Part shown: piece by piece, positions 16,241 to 24,379 of the stretch
Position numbering within the stretch: the stretch's first letter is position 1
Layout of the letters: the number at the start of each line of letters is the position of its first letter
NCBI GenBank assembly: GCA_913062575.1
Contig: CAJXVT010000028.1
Location: forward strand, 1-32,051
DNA from: an uncultured Flavobacteriaceae bacterium
GTDB lineage: Bacteria; Bacteroidota; Bacteroidia; Flavobacteriales; Flavobacteriaceae
Length of the DNA: 32,051 bases
Direction: 5' to 3'
Notes under the pieces: model-generated
Told to the model about the DNA's origin: nothing
Database searches by the model: none
What the model saw: the letters and a program-made list of their open reading frames with translations, nothing else
Program-made: the position numbers and the translations under genes

Positions 16241-17932
16241 TTAGATGTTTATTTTTTTAAAGACAACATTTTTTGCTCTACTACTAGATACTTTAAACCC
16301 TGTTACTTGTTGTGATTTGTTTCTTGTAAAGGTTACATTTCTAAATGACCCTTTGTTGCCAATAAAGAAATCATTCTTTATTGCTTTTAATTTGAAATCT
16401 CCAGTTCTTTGATGATTTGCTATTAATTGATAGTCTTTGGTGTAAAAAGAATACGTTGTATTCAATTCTTTACTATAATAAGTTCCTATAAATTCTTTGA
16501 TACTTTTTTTAGTATAGTTAGCCGGAATGTATTTATTGAACTTCAACGTGTAGCCATCATCTAAAACAACGTTCATTTTTGTTTTATCTAGTTTCACAGC
16601 TGTGTATTCTTTCGTATAAAATTCATATTCGTTTTTATCAATCGAATTTAATTTTGTCAATTTACCGTCTCCGCCAACATAATTCAAGCTACCATTATCA
16701 ATTCTTAATTCTCTAGAAAACCGATCTTTCGAATTCCAATAAAAACCTTCGTGCTTTTTTAAATTTTTAGCAGCAATTTTTACATAGGTATTTTTCTTTG
16801 TTAGCTTTTTTGAGCTTGATTTTTGTTGATTTACAAATTCATCTAAACAGAATCCTGTTAATTTTCGGATAATGCTACCGCCATTTAACTCACCACTATT
16901 ACTTAAAAACACGACAGATATATTCTGCTTTGGAAACCAAGCAATATAGGCTTGGTAGCTTGCGTCAAGTCCACTATGTTCTATTTTAGGTATTCCTTTG
17001 TAACTGTTGATGAAAAGACCTAATCCGTATCCGTAAGAATTGCCATTGTTTAGCTTTTCTAGCTTCGTCATCGCATTAAATATTTTTTTACTTCCAACGG
17101 TATACGTTGTAAAGTTTACAGACCATTTACTTAAATCGTTAATTGTTATTGCTAGGTTTGATGCGCCAATACTTGCATTTTGATAAATGTCTTTTCTGTA
17201 ACTATTGTTCTCTTTATAATAAGAATATGCTTTGTTCTTTGTTAATAAACCTACTTTGTCTGTAAACTGAGTTTGTGTCATTTTTAAAGGAACAAAAATT
17301 CGTTCTTTTGTAAAATCAGCAAATGATTGTTTTGAAACTCTAGCGACTACTTCTGCTAACAATGTGTAGCCAGAATTGCTATACATAAATTGGTTATTAG
17401 TTGTAAAGTTTAATTCTTTTTGATTGTATATAAGTTCTAAAACTTGATTATTGGTGATAATATCTTCAGAATTCCAACCTGCCAATCTAGCTAAGTTATG
17501 TTGATCTCTAATTCCACTAGTGTGATTGGCTAAGTTTCTTAAGGTGATTTTCCTTTCAAATTTATGTAACTCAGGAATGTATTTTCTAATATCATCATCT
17601 AATGATAGTTTTCCTTCAGCTTCTAATAAAAGTATAGCAAATGCTGTAAACTGTTTAGAAACAGAAGCTGAATGAAAAACTGTTGTTTTGGTAATTGGTA
17701 TTTGATATTCTAAATTAGCTAATCCGTAATTTTTTTGAATTATTAATTTGTTGTCTTTTAATATTCCAAGACTAACACCAGGATCAGTATTCTTAATATC
17801 TTTAAAAAGAACATCAATTTTACGCTCTAAATTAATAGGAGCTTTTTCGTTTTTTGGTTGCTCAACATTCACTTGACCAATGGTGAAAAAAGACATTAGT
17901 GTTGTTATAATGTAGAGTAGAAACTTAATCAT
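16241..17932 (-). CDS. Secreted serine hydrolase, beta-lactamase class C / PBP family
   Basis: 563 aa. A signal peptide is followed by a class C beta-lactamase-like domain (about 30-360). The nucleophile motif is S90-V-S-K93, the second motif Y184-S-N186, and the third is H-S-G (in I-E-H-S-G-L-D) in place of K-T-G, as in many esterase and D-Ala-D-Ala peptidase members. The last 175 residues hold two similar beta-rich segments, each opening with a G-x-Y motif (E-G-F-Y-W-N-S-K and I-G-T-Y-Y-S-K-E-L), probably DUF3471/lipocalin-like. It could act on peptidoglycan peptides or small esters in the periplasm. Paired with the NTF2-like gene (7-nt gap); 25 nt after the toastrack gene. Confidence 0.9.
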   Translation of the reverse strand: MIKFLLYIITTLMSFFTIGQVNVEQPKNEKAPINLERKIDVLFKDIKNTDPGVSLGILKDNKLIIQKNYGLANLEYQIPITKTTVFHSASVSKQFTAFAILLLEAEGKLSLDDDIRKYIPELHKFERKITLRNLANHTSGIRDQHNLARLAGWNSEDIITNNQVLELIYNQKELNFTTNNQFMYSNSGYTLLAEVVARVSKQSFADFTKERIFVPLKMTQTQFTDKVGLLTKNKAYSYYKENNSYRKDIYQNASIGASNLAITINDLSKWSVNFTTYTVGSKKIFNAMTKLEKLNNGNSYGYGLGLFINSYKGIPKIEHSGLDASYQAYIAWFPKQNISVVFLSNSGELNGGSIIRKLTGFCLDEFVNQQKSSSKKLTKKNTYVKIAAKNLKKHEGFYWNSKDRFSRELRIDNGSLNYVGGDGKLTKLNSIDKNEYEFYTKEYTAVKLDKTKMNVVLDDGYTLKFNKYIPANYTKKSIKEFIGTYYSKELNTTYSFYTKDYQLIANHQRTGDFKLKAIKNDFFIGNKGSFRNVTFTRNKSQQVTGFKVSSSRAKNVVFKKINI

Positions 17933-17957
17933 TAGTTAGGTTGTTTTAGCGTTTTTT

Positions 17958-18683
17958 TTAGTGTGATGAAATGCTTCCTCCAGAAGACTTTTTCTTGTCA
18001 ACATTCTTTGGGTTTCCTTTAAAATCAATGTCTCCGCCACTACTAGCTTTTGCATGTATCGACTTAGAGGCATATACATCTATATCTGCTCCGCTACTTA
18101 CTCTAGCAGTAACGTTTTTGCTTTCTAAACCAAATGCTTTTATTGACGCTCCACTAGATGCTTTTGCTGTATGATAATTTGCGCTTCCTTTAATTCTTAA
18201 ATCAGCTCCACTAGAAGAACTCGTGTTAACAGTTTCTGCCTTTACTTCAATTCTTGCATCAGCACCACTACTTGTACTTAGGTCAAAAATATCTGCTGTA
18301 ATTGTGTTTTCTGAAAATACATCACTACCACTTGTAGCTTTAATGCCGTTTATTGTTGGTGCAGAAAGATATACTCTTTTAGATTTTGCTCTACGAATAT
18401 TTCTCTTTGATGAAATTACTAAAACGCCGTTTTTTACTTCTGTTCTAATTAGGTCCTGTAGGTTTTCATCAGCTTTTACTACTAAAGATGTTTTAGAATC
18501 TTGTGTGATATATAATTCAATTCCTTGACCAACTTTTACTCTGTCAAAGTCTTCTCTAATATCTCTTGTTTCTGTTACTACATTCCTATTACCGCTTACA
18601 GAGTTTAATCCTTCTATCATACAAGAAGTAGATACTGTTGCAATAAATAAGAATGCAAATGCTTTTGTGATTAGTGTTTTCAT
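17958..18683 (-). CDS. Toastrack/GIN-domain (DUF2807) lipoprotein
   Basis: 241 aa from the ATG at 18683; a TTG 21 nt upstream is unlikely to be used. The signal sequence ends S-T-S-Cys21, a likely lipidation site. The domain is DUF2807 (head GIN domain, toastrack fold): F-D-R-V-K-V-G-Q-G-I-E-L-Y-I-T-Q, then S-S-G-A-D-type turns at about 118, 138, 157, 176, 196, 214 and 233, a period near 19 residues that fits successive rungs of a beta-solenoid. These proteins are found with PspC and PadR in envelope-stress modules, where they may be the extracytoplasmic sensor or scaffold. Anchored in the inner or outer membrane. It lies 88 nt downstream of pspC. Confidence 0.9.
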   Translation of the reverse strand: MKTLITKAFAFLFIATVSTSCMIEGLNSVSGNRNVVTETRDIREDFDRVKVGQGIELYITQDSKTSLVVKADENLQDLIRTEVKNGVLVISSKRNIRRAKSKRVYLSAPTINGIKATSGSDVFSENTITADIFDLSTSSGADARIEVKAETVNTSSSSGADLRIKGSANYHTAKASSGASIKAFGLESKNVTARVSSGADIDVYASKSIHAKASSGGDIDFKGNPKNVDKKKSSGGSISSH

Positions 18684-18771
18684 AATATTTGGTTTAAAGT
18701 TCAAATGTCATTATTTAGACGCTTTGAAACGAATTTTGGTTACTCAGTTGTTGATTAATATTGACGAGTTG

Positions 18772-20463
18772 TTATTCGTCTTCTTCAATTTTGTCTTTAA
18801 TTCCTAAGTCTTCAAATCCTTTTAATTCTGTACTGTGTAATCCTTCGTTTGTCATTTTAAAATAGTGCTTTACCATTTCTCCACCAAACGTACCTGTTGT
18901 GTTTTCAATACTTCTCAAATATCTTCTTGTTGAATTGTCAAAATACACAGTAATACCTTCTGGAATAAACAATGTGATATATACGTCTTCATCTTTAAAT
19001 GCGTTTTTATATTTACTTAAAAAATGATTGTCTAATAATATTTCATTGTTTACTACTTTGTATGTATAAGAAATATCTTCCGCATTTCCATTTGCATTGG
19101 TTCTGTTTTTTCCTTCAGACTCTTTTCTTACTTGTAAATATGCTTCTCCAGTTGTGCTTTTTTCAACGTCTATTCTTATATCATTAGAGTAAATTTTCTT
19201 AACATCATTTATGAAAATAATGTCTAAATCAAAATTTCTTCTATGATTATACTCAAATTGAATGTCATCATTTTTAACCATCTTAAGAGTTAAAGTATCA
19301 TTTGCAATAGTCTCAATGTCCACTTTATCCATTTTGTACCCAGTTGTAGCTCTTGTTGTGCTGAATTCAATTCCAGTAAATACTAGTGCTAGTACAGCAG
19401 CCAACCAAATTCCGAAGAGTGTTAACGATGTTGCTTTACTAAACTGTTTTACATTGCTAGATAAAATTCGTAATCCTAATACAAATAAAATTAAGAAAGG
19501 AACTCCTACTACTAAGAATGTACAAACTGTTAATAGCCAATGTGGCATCAAAGAATCATAGAAAAATGGTGGATACATTACTAAATCACTATCCAACCCA
19601 ATAATTTCTAAACTCCCTATTGAAAAAGCACCAATGATTAATGAAATTAATGTGACTGCGGCAACAAACATTAGAATCACTCCAATAAACTTCCCAATAA
19701 TTTTAAATATTGTAAGTATTATTGTGCCTAAAGTGTCTAAAAAATCCTGTAATCCAGATTTTGCTTTTTTTGATCCTTTCTTAAAGCCTTCATTTACTTT
19801 TTGAGAAACATCATTTGCACCATCTTTTATTTTACCAGAAACTTCTGATGCGCTGTTTTTTACACTTTCTGAAAAGTGACTAAATTCTTCACGAATTTTT
19901 TTTTCAATGTTATCTATATTAACGGCTTCTCCTTCCATTTGTAATTTCTCTGCAGTAGTATCTGCTTGCGGAATTACAATCCAAAGAATGATATAGGTTA
20001 GAATACCAAAACCACTAAATGCTAATAAGATGAATGCCAAACGAATCCAAACAGTGTCTACATTAAAATAATGAGCAATCCCAGATGCAACACCACCTAA
20101 AAACTTATCGTCTCCGTCTCTAAATAGTTTTTTACCAGTATAAGAGCTTTTTGTGTTTCTTTGGTAGCTACGGTTTTCGTTCGCATAGCCTTCTTCTGCA
20201 TCAGCATAATCTTCTGGCTCTCCCATGATTTTGATGATATCATCAATATCTCCTTCATTGACTACTTGACGAGCATCAGTTATTTTCTCTGATAACAACT
20301 CACTAATACGAGCTTCTATATCTGAAATGATTTCATTTTTTCCTTGTGGATCATCACTTAATGATCTTGAGATGGAATCTAAATATCTTCTTAATTTCTG
20401 AAAAGCAATCTCATCTATATGGAAAAAGAATCCTCCTAAATTTATGTTTATTGTCTTATTCAT
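18772..20463 (-). CDS. PspC-domain membrane protein with HAAS-like N-terminal domain
   Basis: 563 aa. Residues about 15-90 are helical with S-D-I-E-A-R-I-S-E-L-L and I-M-G-E-P-E-D-Y-A, the signature of HAAS-type domains that pair with PadR regulators. Residues 111-168 are a PspC domain (G-V-A-S-G-I-A-H-Y-F, then a hydrophobic helix). Three more hydrophobic segments follow after an amphipathic linker at about 180-245, and the C-terminal 200 residues are beta-rich and probably extracytoplasmic. In the families involved, PspC proteins take part in envelope-stress responses. The start overlaps the PadR stop by 1 nt (TAATG), implying coupled translation and a possible direct partnership with PadR. 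Confidence 0.9.
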   Translation of the reverse strand: MNKTININLGGFFFHIDEIAFQKLRRYLDSISRSLSDDPQGKNEIISDIEARISELLSEKITDARQVVNEGDIDDIIKIMGEPEDYADAEEGYANENRSYQRNTKSSYTGKKLFRDGDDKFLGGVASGIAHYFNVDTVWIRLAFILLAFSGFGILTYIILWIVIPQADTTAEKLQMEGEAVNIDNIEKKIREEFSHFSESVKNSASEVSGKIKDGANDVSQKVNEGFKKGSKKAKSGLQDFLDTLGTIILTIFKIIGKFIGVILMFVAAVTLISLIIGAFSIGSLEIIGLDSDLVMYPPFFYDSLMPHWLLTVCTFLVVGVPFLILFVLGLRILSSNVKQFSKATSLTLFGIWLAAVLALVFTGIEFSTTRATTGYKMDKVDIETIANDTLTLKMVKNDDIQFEYNHRRNFDLDIIFINDVKKIYSNDIRIDVEKSTTGEAYLQVRKESEGKNRTNANGNAEDISYTYKVVNNEILLDNHFLSKYKNAFKDEDVYITLFIPEGITVYFDNSTRRYLRSIENTTGTFGGEMVKHYFKMTNEGLHSTELKGFEDLGIKDKIEEDE

Positions 20464-20798
20464 TATGTTGTCTTTTTACTTGTTATTTGGTTTACTGCTG
20501 TAACTAGGTTTCCCCAGGTTTTATCTAATTCTTTAGAGAACATTGCTCCATTTTCTGTTAGCACATAATATTTTCTTGGTGGTCCAGAGGTGGATTCTTC
20601 CCAGCGATATGTTAACAATCCAGCGTTTTTAAGTCTTGTTAGTAGCGGATAAATAGTCCCCTCTACTACAATCATTTCTGCACTTTTTAGCGTTTCTAAA
20701 ATCTCAGAAGTATATGCATCTCCATGTTTTAATATAGACATGATGCAGAATTCTAAAACTCCTTTTCGCATTTGTGCTTTTGTATTTTCTATCTTCAT
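20463..20798 (-). CDS. PadR-family transcription regulator
   Basis: 111 aa, a compact PadR winged-helix protein without the long C-terminal domain. Characteristic residues: Q-M-R-K-G-V-L-E-F-C-I-M-S-I-L, G-D-A-Y-T-S-E-I-L, V-E-G-T-I-Y-P-L-L-T-R-L, and G-P-P-R-K-Y-Y-V-L-T. It is likely a dimeric repressor acting on its own operon; GTACTAT repeats overlap the promoter at 21267-21317. It lies 18 nt after the DUF4870 gene and overlaps the PspC gene by 1 nt. In related systems PadR is inactivated by the partner membrane protein or by a ligand, which is inference here. Confidence 0.95.
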   Translation of the reverse strand: MKIENTKAQMRKGVLEFCIMSILKHGDAYTSEILETLKSAEMIVVEGTIYPLLTRLKNAGLLTYRWEESTSGPPRKYYVLTENGAMFSKELDKTWGNLVTAVNQITSKKTT

Positions 20799-20816
20799 AT
20801 AAAGAGTTTTATACGG

Positions 20817-21242
20817 TTATTTAATAAATTTTATGGTAAAAGGATACTTGTAGTTTTCTCCTTCTTTAGATTTTAAAGATGCAATAATAACTAAGGCAAT
20901 CTTTACCAAACCTAATAATGTAATGATGGCTCCCATTCCAAAGATTCCAAATAGTCCCCCGTTTCCAAAGTCCCAATGAAAATCGTCCATGTGATCTATG
21001 TTTCTAATAAAAGTGCTAAAAGCAAATGGAATTATAGATAAACCTAAAATAAATATGTAAAGCGCATAACTGATGTTAAAGTTTACGGCTTCTTTTCCTT
21101 GTTCGTCTAAAAATCGACTTCTATCTTTCATTGTTTGCCATAATATTAATGGCACAATAATGCTTCCGAATGGAATTATAAATCCGCTAAATGCAGAAAT
21201 ATGGATTAAAAAGGCATTTGTACTTTCGCTATTTTTATTCAT
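20817..21242 (-). CDS. DUF4870 small membrane protein
   Basis: 141 aa from the ATG at 21242; a TTG start 33 nt upstream would place the start codon inside the promoter -7 box, so it is rejected. The sequence holds three hydrophobic helices (about 12-35, 50-72, 95-120) and the family landmarks L-I-H-I-S-A-F-S-G-F-I-I-P, R-F-L-D-E-Q-G-K-E-A-V-N-F-N-I-S-Y. DUF4870 (Tic20-like) proteins are inner-membrane proteins of unknown function. It is the first gene of the PadR-PspC-toastrack operon, so it may be part of the same membrane complex. Confidence 0.9.
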   Translation of the reverse strand: MNKNSESTNAFLIHISAFSGFIIPFGSIIVPLILWQTMKDRSRFLDEQGKEAVNFNISYALYIFILGLSIIPFAFSTFIRNIDHMDDFHWDFGNGGLFGIFGMGAIITLLGLVKIALVIIASLKSKEGENYKYPFTIKFIK

Positions 21243-21266
21243 TGTTTTATTTTTATATACTACTTG

Positions 21267-21317
21267 ACTATGCAAATATATGAATAAAAAAAGGTACTAT
21301 GCAAAACAAAGTACTAT
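21267..21317 (-). promoter_or_regulatory. Promoter and putative PadR operator of the DUF4870-PadR-PspC operon
   Basis: On the minus strand TATATTTG (21273-21280) matches the -7 consensus exactly, and a TTG (21302-21304) lies 21 nt upstream, giving a leader of about 25 nt. In plus-strand letters, the 10-mer ACTATGCAAA occurs at 21267-21276 and again at 21296-21305, and GTACTAT occurs at 21294-21300 and 21311-21317. GTACT (21294) and AGTAC (21310) also form an inverted repeat. The repeats cover both promoter boxes, as expected for a repressor site, most simply for PadR autorepression. Confidence 0.6.
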
Positions 21318-21474
21318 ATTTTTTTAAATTTTAACATTTGATTTTGTTTTGATAATTGATGTTTTATGGCTACATTGCTTTGTAATAAAGGGATTGTAAA
21401 GGTTTTGTTCTGCTTTGAAATTAATTAATAATTTTAACATTTCATTTTATTAAATATCTAAAAATACTTAAAAT

Positions 21475-21930
21475 ATGAAAATCACACCACGTAAAATAAA
21501 CCTATTTATGCTATTTAAGCTTCCTTCTGCATATTTTTGTGGTGTTAGAGTGCTGTCTATTTCTGAGACAAAAGCTACGGTAAAAGTTAGGCATCGTTGG
21601 ATCAATCAAAACCCCTTTAAATCATTGTATTGGGCAGTTCAAGGAATGGCATCAGAATTTGCTAGCGGAATCTTGGTAATGCAAGAAATTAAGAAAGCCA
21701 ACCGAAAGATATCGATGTTAGTGACACATCAAGAAGGAAGGTTTACTAAAAAAGCAATAGGGAAAATTGTGTTTAATTGTTCTGATGGTCAGCTGATAAA
21801 AGATGCAATTAAAAAATCTATAGAAACTGGAGAAGGGCAAATTATTCATTTAAAAACGGATGGTTTTGATGCCGATGGAGATGTGGTTTCTCAATTTATA
21901 TATGAATGGAGTCTTAAGGTGAAACAGTAA
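21475..21930 (+). CDS. DUF4442 hotdog-fold putative thioesterase
   Basis: 151 aa. The sequence fits DUF4442, a hotdog-fold family related to acyl-CoA thioesterases: P-S-A-Y-F-C-G-V-R-V, the N-Q-N-P-F-K-S-L-Y-W-A-V-Q-G-M-A-S-E-F helix (the hotdog sausage) and a C-terminal strand. The substrate is unknown. It is divergent from the DUF4870 operon across a 232-nt gap; that gap holds the PadR site near its other end and otherwise A/T-rich sequence without a recognisable promoter for this gene. It is likely cytoplasmic and monocistronic. Confidence 0.85.
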   Translation: MKITPRKINLFMLFKLPSAYFCGVRVLSISETKATVKVRHRWINQNPFKSLYWAVQGMASEFASGILVMQEIKKANRKISMLVTHQEGRFTKKAIGKIVFNCSDGQLIKDAIKKSIETGEGQIIHLKTDGFDADGDVVSQFIYEWSLKVKQ

Positions 21931-22053
21931 AACAGTGAACAGTTATCATAAAAAAATGAAACGAATATTATTTTCTTTTGTAACAAATTTATTTTTTGAA
22001 CTCTAATAGTTGAATGTTTTTTAAATTTCCACAAATCACTTAATACTAAAAAT

Positions 22054-22854
22054 ATGAACGCACACGAAATAGATTACAACATCTTTGGAGAAGAGATGCA
22101 ATACGTAGAAATAGAACTAGATCCACAAGAAAGTGTGGTAGCTGAAGCTGGTAGTTTTATGATGATGAATGACGGAATTGGTATGACGACCATTTTTGGA
22201 GACGGAACAAATCAAGATAAAGGCGTTTTAGGAAAGTTGTTTTCTGCTGGTAAACGTTTGTTGACAGGAGAGAGTTTATTTATGACTGTTTTTACAAACA
22301 ATGGTTTTGGGAAAAAGCATGTTTCTTTTGCATCACCATATCCTGGAAAGATTATTCCAATTGACTTAACTGAGTTTGGAGGGAAGTTTATTTGTCAGAA
22401 GGATGCATTTTTATGTGCAGCAAAAGGAGTTTCTATTGGGATAGAGTTTTCTAAAAAAATTGGAAGAGGTTTGTTCGGTGGAGAAGGTTTTATTATGCAG
22501 AAAATAGAAGGAGACGGAATGGGATTTGTGCATGCTGGCGGAACTAGCGCAAAAAAAGTATTGCAACCTGGAGAAATTTTACGTGTAGATACTGGTTGTA
22601 TAGTTGGTTTTACGCAAGATATTGAGTATGATGTAGAATTTGTAGGTGGTATAAAAAACACCATTTTTGGAGGAGAAGGCTTATTTTTTGCAAATTTAAA
22701 AGGGCCAGGAACCGTTTATATTCAGTCGTTGCCATTTAGTAGATTGGCAGGGAGAATTATTGCAATGGCTCCTCAAACTGGTAAAGGAAGTAGGGGAGAA
22801 GGTAGTCTTTTAGGCGGAATAGGAAACTTACTCGACGGAGATAATAGATTTTAA
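22054..22854 (+). CDS. AIM24/TIGR00266-family protein
   Basis: 266 aa, the usual length. Glycine-rich beta structure with the landmarks Q-Y-V-E-I-E-L-D-P-Q-E-S-V-V-A-E-A-G, G-E-S-L-F, G-K-I-I-P-I-D-L, F-L-C-A-A-K-G-V, G-E-G-F-I-M-Q-K-I-E-G, I-L-R-V-D-T-G-C-I-V and I-F-G-G-E-G-L-F-F-A. The name comes from a mitochondrial homologue; the bacterial role is not established, though the family has a beta-solenoid-like fold. No signal peptide. It is closed by a strong terminator shared with the convergent CPBP gene. Confidence 0.92.
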   Translation: MNAHEIDYNIFGEEMQYVEIELDPQESVVAEAGSFMMMNDGIGMTTIFGDGTNQDKGVLGKLFSAGKRLLTGESLFMTVFTNNGFGKKHVSFASPYPGKIIPIDLTEFGGKFICQKDAFLCAAKGVSIGIEFSKKIGRGLFGGEGFIMQKIEGDGMGFVHAGGTSAKKVLQPGEILRVDTGCIVGFTQDIEYDVEFVGGIKNTIFGGEGLFFANLKGPGTVYIQSLPFSRLAGRIIAMAPQTGKGSRGEGSLLGGIGNLLDGDNRF

Positions 22855-22856
22855 AT

Positions 22857-22888
22857 AAAAAAGCGAAACCAATTGGTTTCGCTTTTTT
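22857..22888. terminator. Bidirectional terminator between AIM24 and CPBP genes
   Basis: A 32-nt perfect palindrome with outer A-run and T-run (AAAAAAGCGAAACC at its left end). It lies 2 nt after the AIM24 stop and 6 nt from the CPBP stop, so it can work for both. Confidence 0.93.
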
Positions 22889-22894
22889 ATTTTA

Positions 22895-23602
22895 TCAAAC
22901 TCTTTCTACCATAGACATGGTATTTAAAATGCAATGCGCTATAATTATCGGCCATAAATTTCTATCAAATTTTATATAAGCAATTCCCATTACTAAGCCA
23001 ATTAAAGCAACTGTAATAGATCTTTCAGAAATATCATTTGAATGTCTGAAGCCAAAAATACAGGCCTGAATTACAACTGCTAAAATGGTAGCGATTCCTG
23101 TTTTAGAAAATAGCTTTTCGAACCAAGTAATTAAAAAAGCTCTATCTAATAATTCTTCTAACATAGATTCTACCAATACAATAGGCATAATAGAAAAGAA
23201 CAATAGCCAATTTCCTTTTAAGTTTCCGAATTTAGCGCCTGAACTTTTTGCTGTAGCTTCTGCACCTGGTTCGTTTAGAACAGGGAAAGAATCCTGAAGG
23301 ATATTAAAAATAACAATTGATGCTACAACTGCCACAAAAATTATGATTGCAAAAAGAAATGTCTTTTTTAAACTCTTTGGTTTTTTGAGCCCTAAATCTT
23401 TCCAACTATAGCCTCTAGCTTTCATTCTCCAGGTAGCAACTGCCAACGTGGTTAATGTCCAAAAGATACCATTGATAAGAAAATTTAAACTTGGAAAATA
23501 GACTTCTCTAATTAAGAACATCACAGATATGTAAATAATTAAATCTAGTAAAATTCCTAAGTGATTTGTTGTTTTCTGTACGTTTTGTTTGCTTAAATTC
23601 AT
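22895..23602 (-). CDS. CPBP-family intramembrane protease
   Basis: 235 aa with several transmembrane helices (for example about 19-35, 40-57, 82-101, 132-147, 168-185, 198-212). The three CPBP/Abi motifs are complete: E149-E-L-L-D-R154, F183-G-F-R-H187 and H223-C-I-L-N227. These place the catalytic glutamates and histidines for cleavage inside the membrane. Related proteins process prenylated or regulatory membrane peptides; the substrate here is unknown. No neighbour gene suggests one, and no bacteriocin cluster is present. Confidence 0.92.
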   Translation of the reverse strand: MNLSKQNVQKTTNHLGILLDLIIYISVMFLIREVYFPSLNFLINGIFWTLTTLAVATWRMKARGYSWKDLGLKKPKSLKKTFLFAIIIFVAVVASIVIFNILQDSFPVLNEPGAEATAKSSGAKFGNLKGNWLLFFSIMPIVLVESMLEELLDRAFLITWFEKLFSKTGIATILAVVIQACIFGFRHSNDISERSITVALIGLVMGIAYIKFDRNLWPIIIAHCILNTMSMVERV

Positions 23603-23696
23603 ACTGATTTTTTAGTTAGTAGTCTTTTGACAGCCAATGCTGAAAAAAAGTTACAAAAAAAGAATTTTATGCTTCGGTTTTTATATTTCAAAGAAT

Positions 23697-24275
23697 TTAT
23701 CCCTGATTAAAAATACGTATTAGACTTAATTTAGCGTTTTTCGTCATTACAATATGTCCTTCTTCATTTGGGTGTAGTCCATCTTTTAAAAATAATTCTG
23801 GGGTCATCTCTAATGCGAAATCAATACAATTCTGTTGGTCGTCAATAGCAAATTGTTTTAATGTTTTTTGAAATGAATGAATTCGTTTAGATAAGCAAGG
23901 AGTGTCAATAAATAGACTTTCGTCCGTAAAATGTCCTTGATTAAAAAATGGAGTAGGGATTCCAATTATTGGAATTATGTTATGGTGTTTAGCATATCTT
24001 GTCATAGCAAGTATATTACCAATGATTGTGTTATCAGTTAGATTTAACCAAATATCATTTGTGCCACCAGTAATAATAATATAGTTTGGCTTGTGTTTAA
24101 TTGCCATTTCATAAAACCTAGCCAACATCCCAGCAGTTGTATCTCCAGAAATACCAGCATTAATCAATTCAATAGGTAAAGTATTACCTAACAGATTACT
24201 CCATCTACAATTTGTTTTAACGCCATATCCGGCAGTTAAACTATCTCCAATGCAGACGATTTTTTTTTGATTCAT
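23697..24275 (-). CDS. SGNH/GDSL-family hydrolase
   Basis: 192 aa. The four SGNH blocks are visible: I-G-D11-S12-L-T-A-G-Y-G with the nucleophile Ser12, G-I-S-G-D-T-T-A-G with the oxyanion glycine, G-G-T-N-D-I-W with the oxyanion asparagine, and D-G-L-H-P-N-E-E-G-H with the Asp-His pair. It resembles TesA-type arylesterases/lysophospholipases, but no signal peptide precedes the first strand (M-N-Q-K-K-I-V-C-I), so it is probably cytoplasmic. It lies 104 nt after lpxD on the same strand; joint transcription is possible. Confidence 0.92.
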   Translation of the reverse strand: MNQKKIVCIGDSLTAGYGVKTNCRWSNLLGNTLPIELINAGISGDTTAGMLARFYEMAIKHKPNYIIITGGTNDIWLNLTDNTIIGNILAMTRYAKHHNIIPIIGIPTPFFNQGHFTDESLFIDTPCLSKRIHSFQKTLKQFAIDDQQNCIDFALEMTPELFLKDGLHPNEEGHIVMTKNAKLSLIRIFNQG

Positions 24276-24379
24276 TAAATTGATCTTAATTTATATGTAT
24301 TGTTGCAGAAAGACAATTAATTCGTTAGAATTCACTTAGCAACTAATAATAAACCACTTTATAGAAAACGAAACGATAA

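Noticed and set aside
21922..21943. Three near-repeats of AACAGT at the end of the DUF4442 gene
   Set aside because: Too short, partly coding, and with no structure to support a functional repeat.
22895..23602. CPBP protease as a bacteriocin-immunity or phage-abortive system
   Set aside because: No bacteriocin, ABC exporter, toxin or defence gene is nearby; a general membrane-protease role is simpler.
23740..23760. A CGTCATTAC word resembling the end of the hemL-hemE palindrome
   Set aside because: It lies inside the SGNH hydrolase coding region, has no partner arm, and is probably chance.
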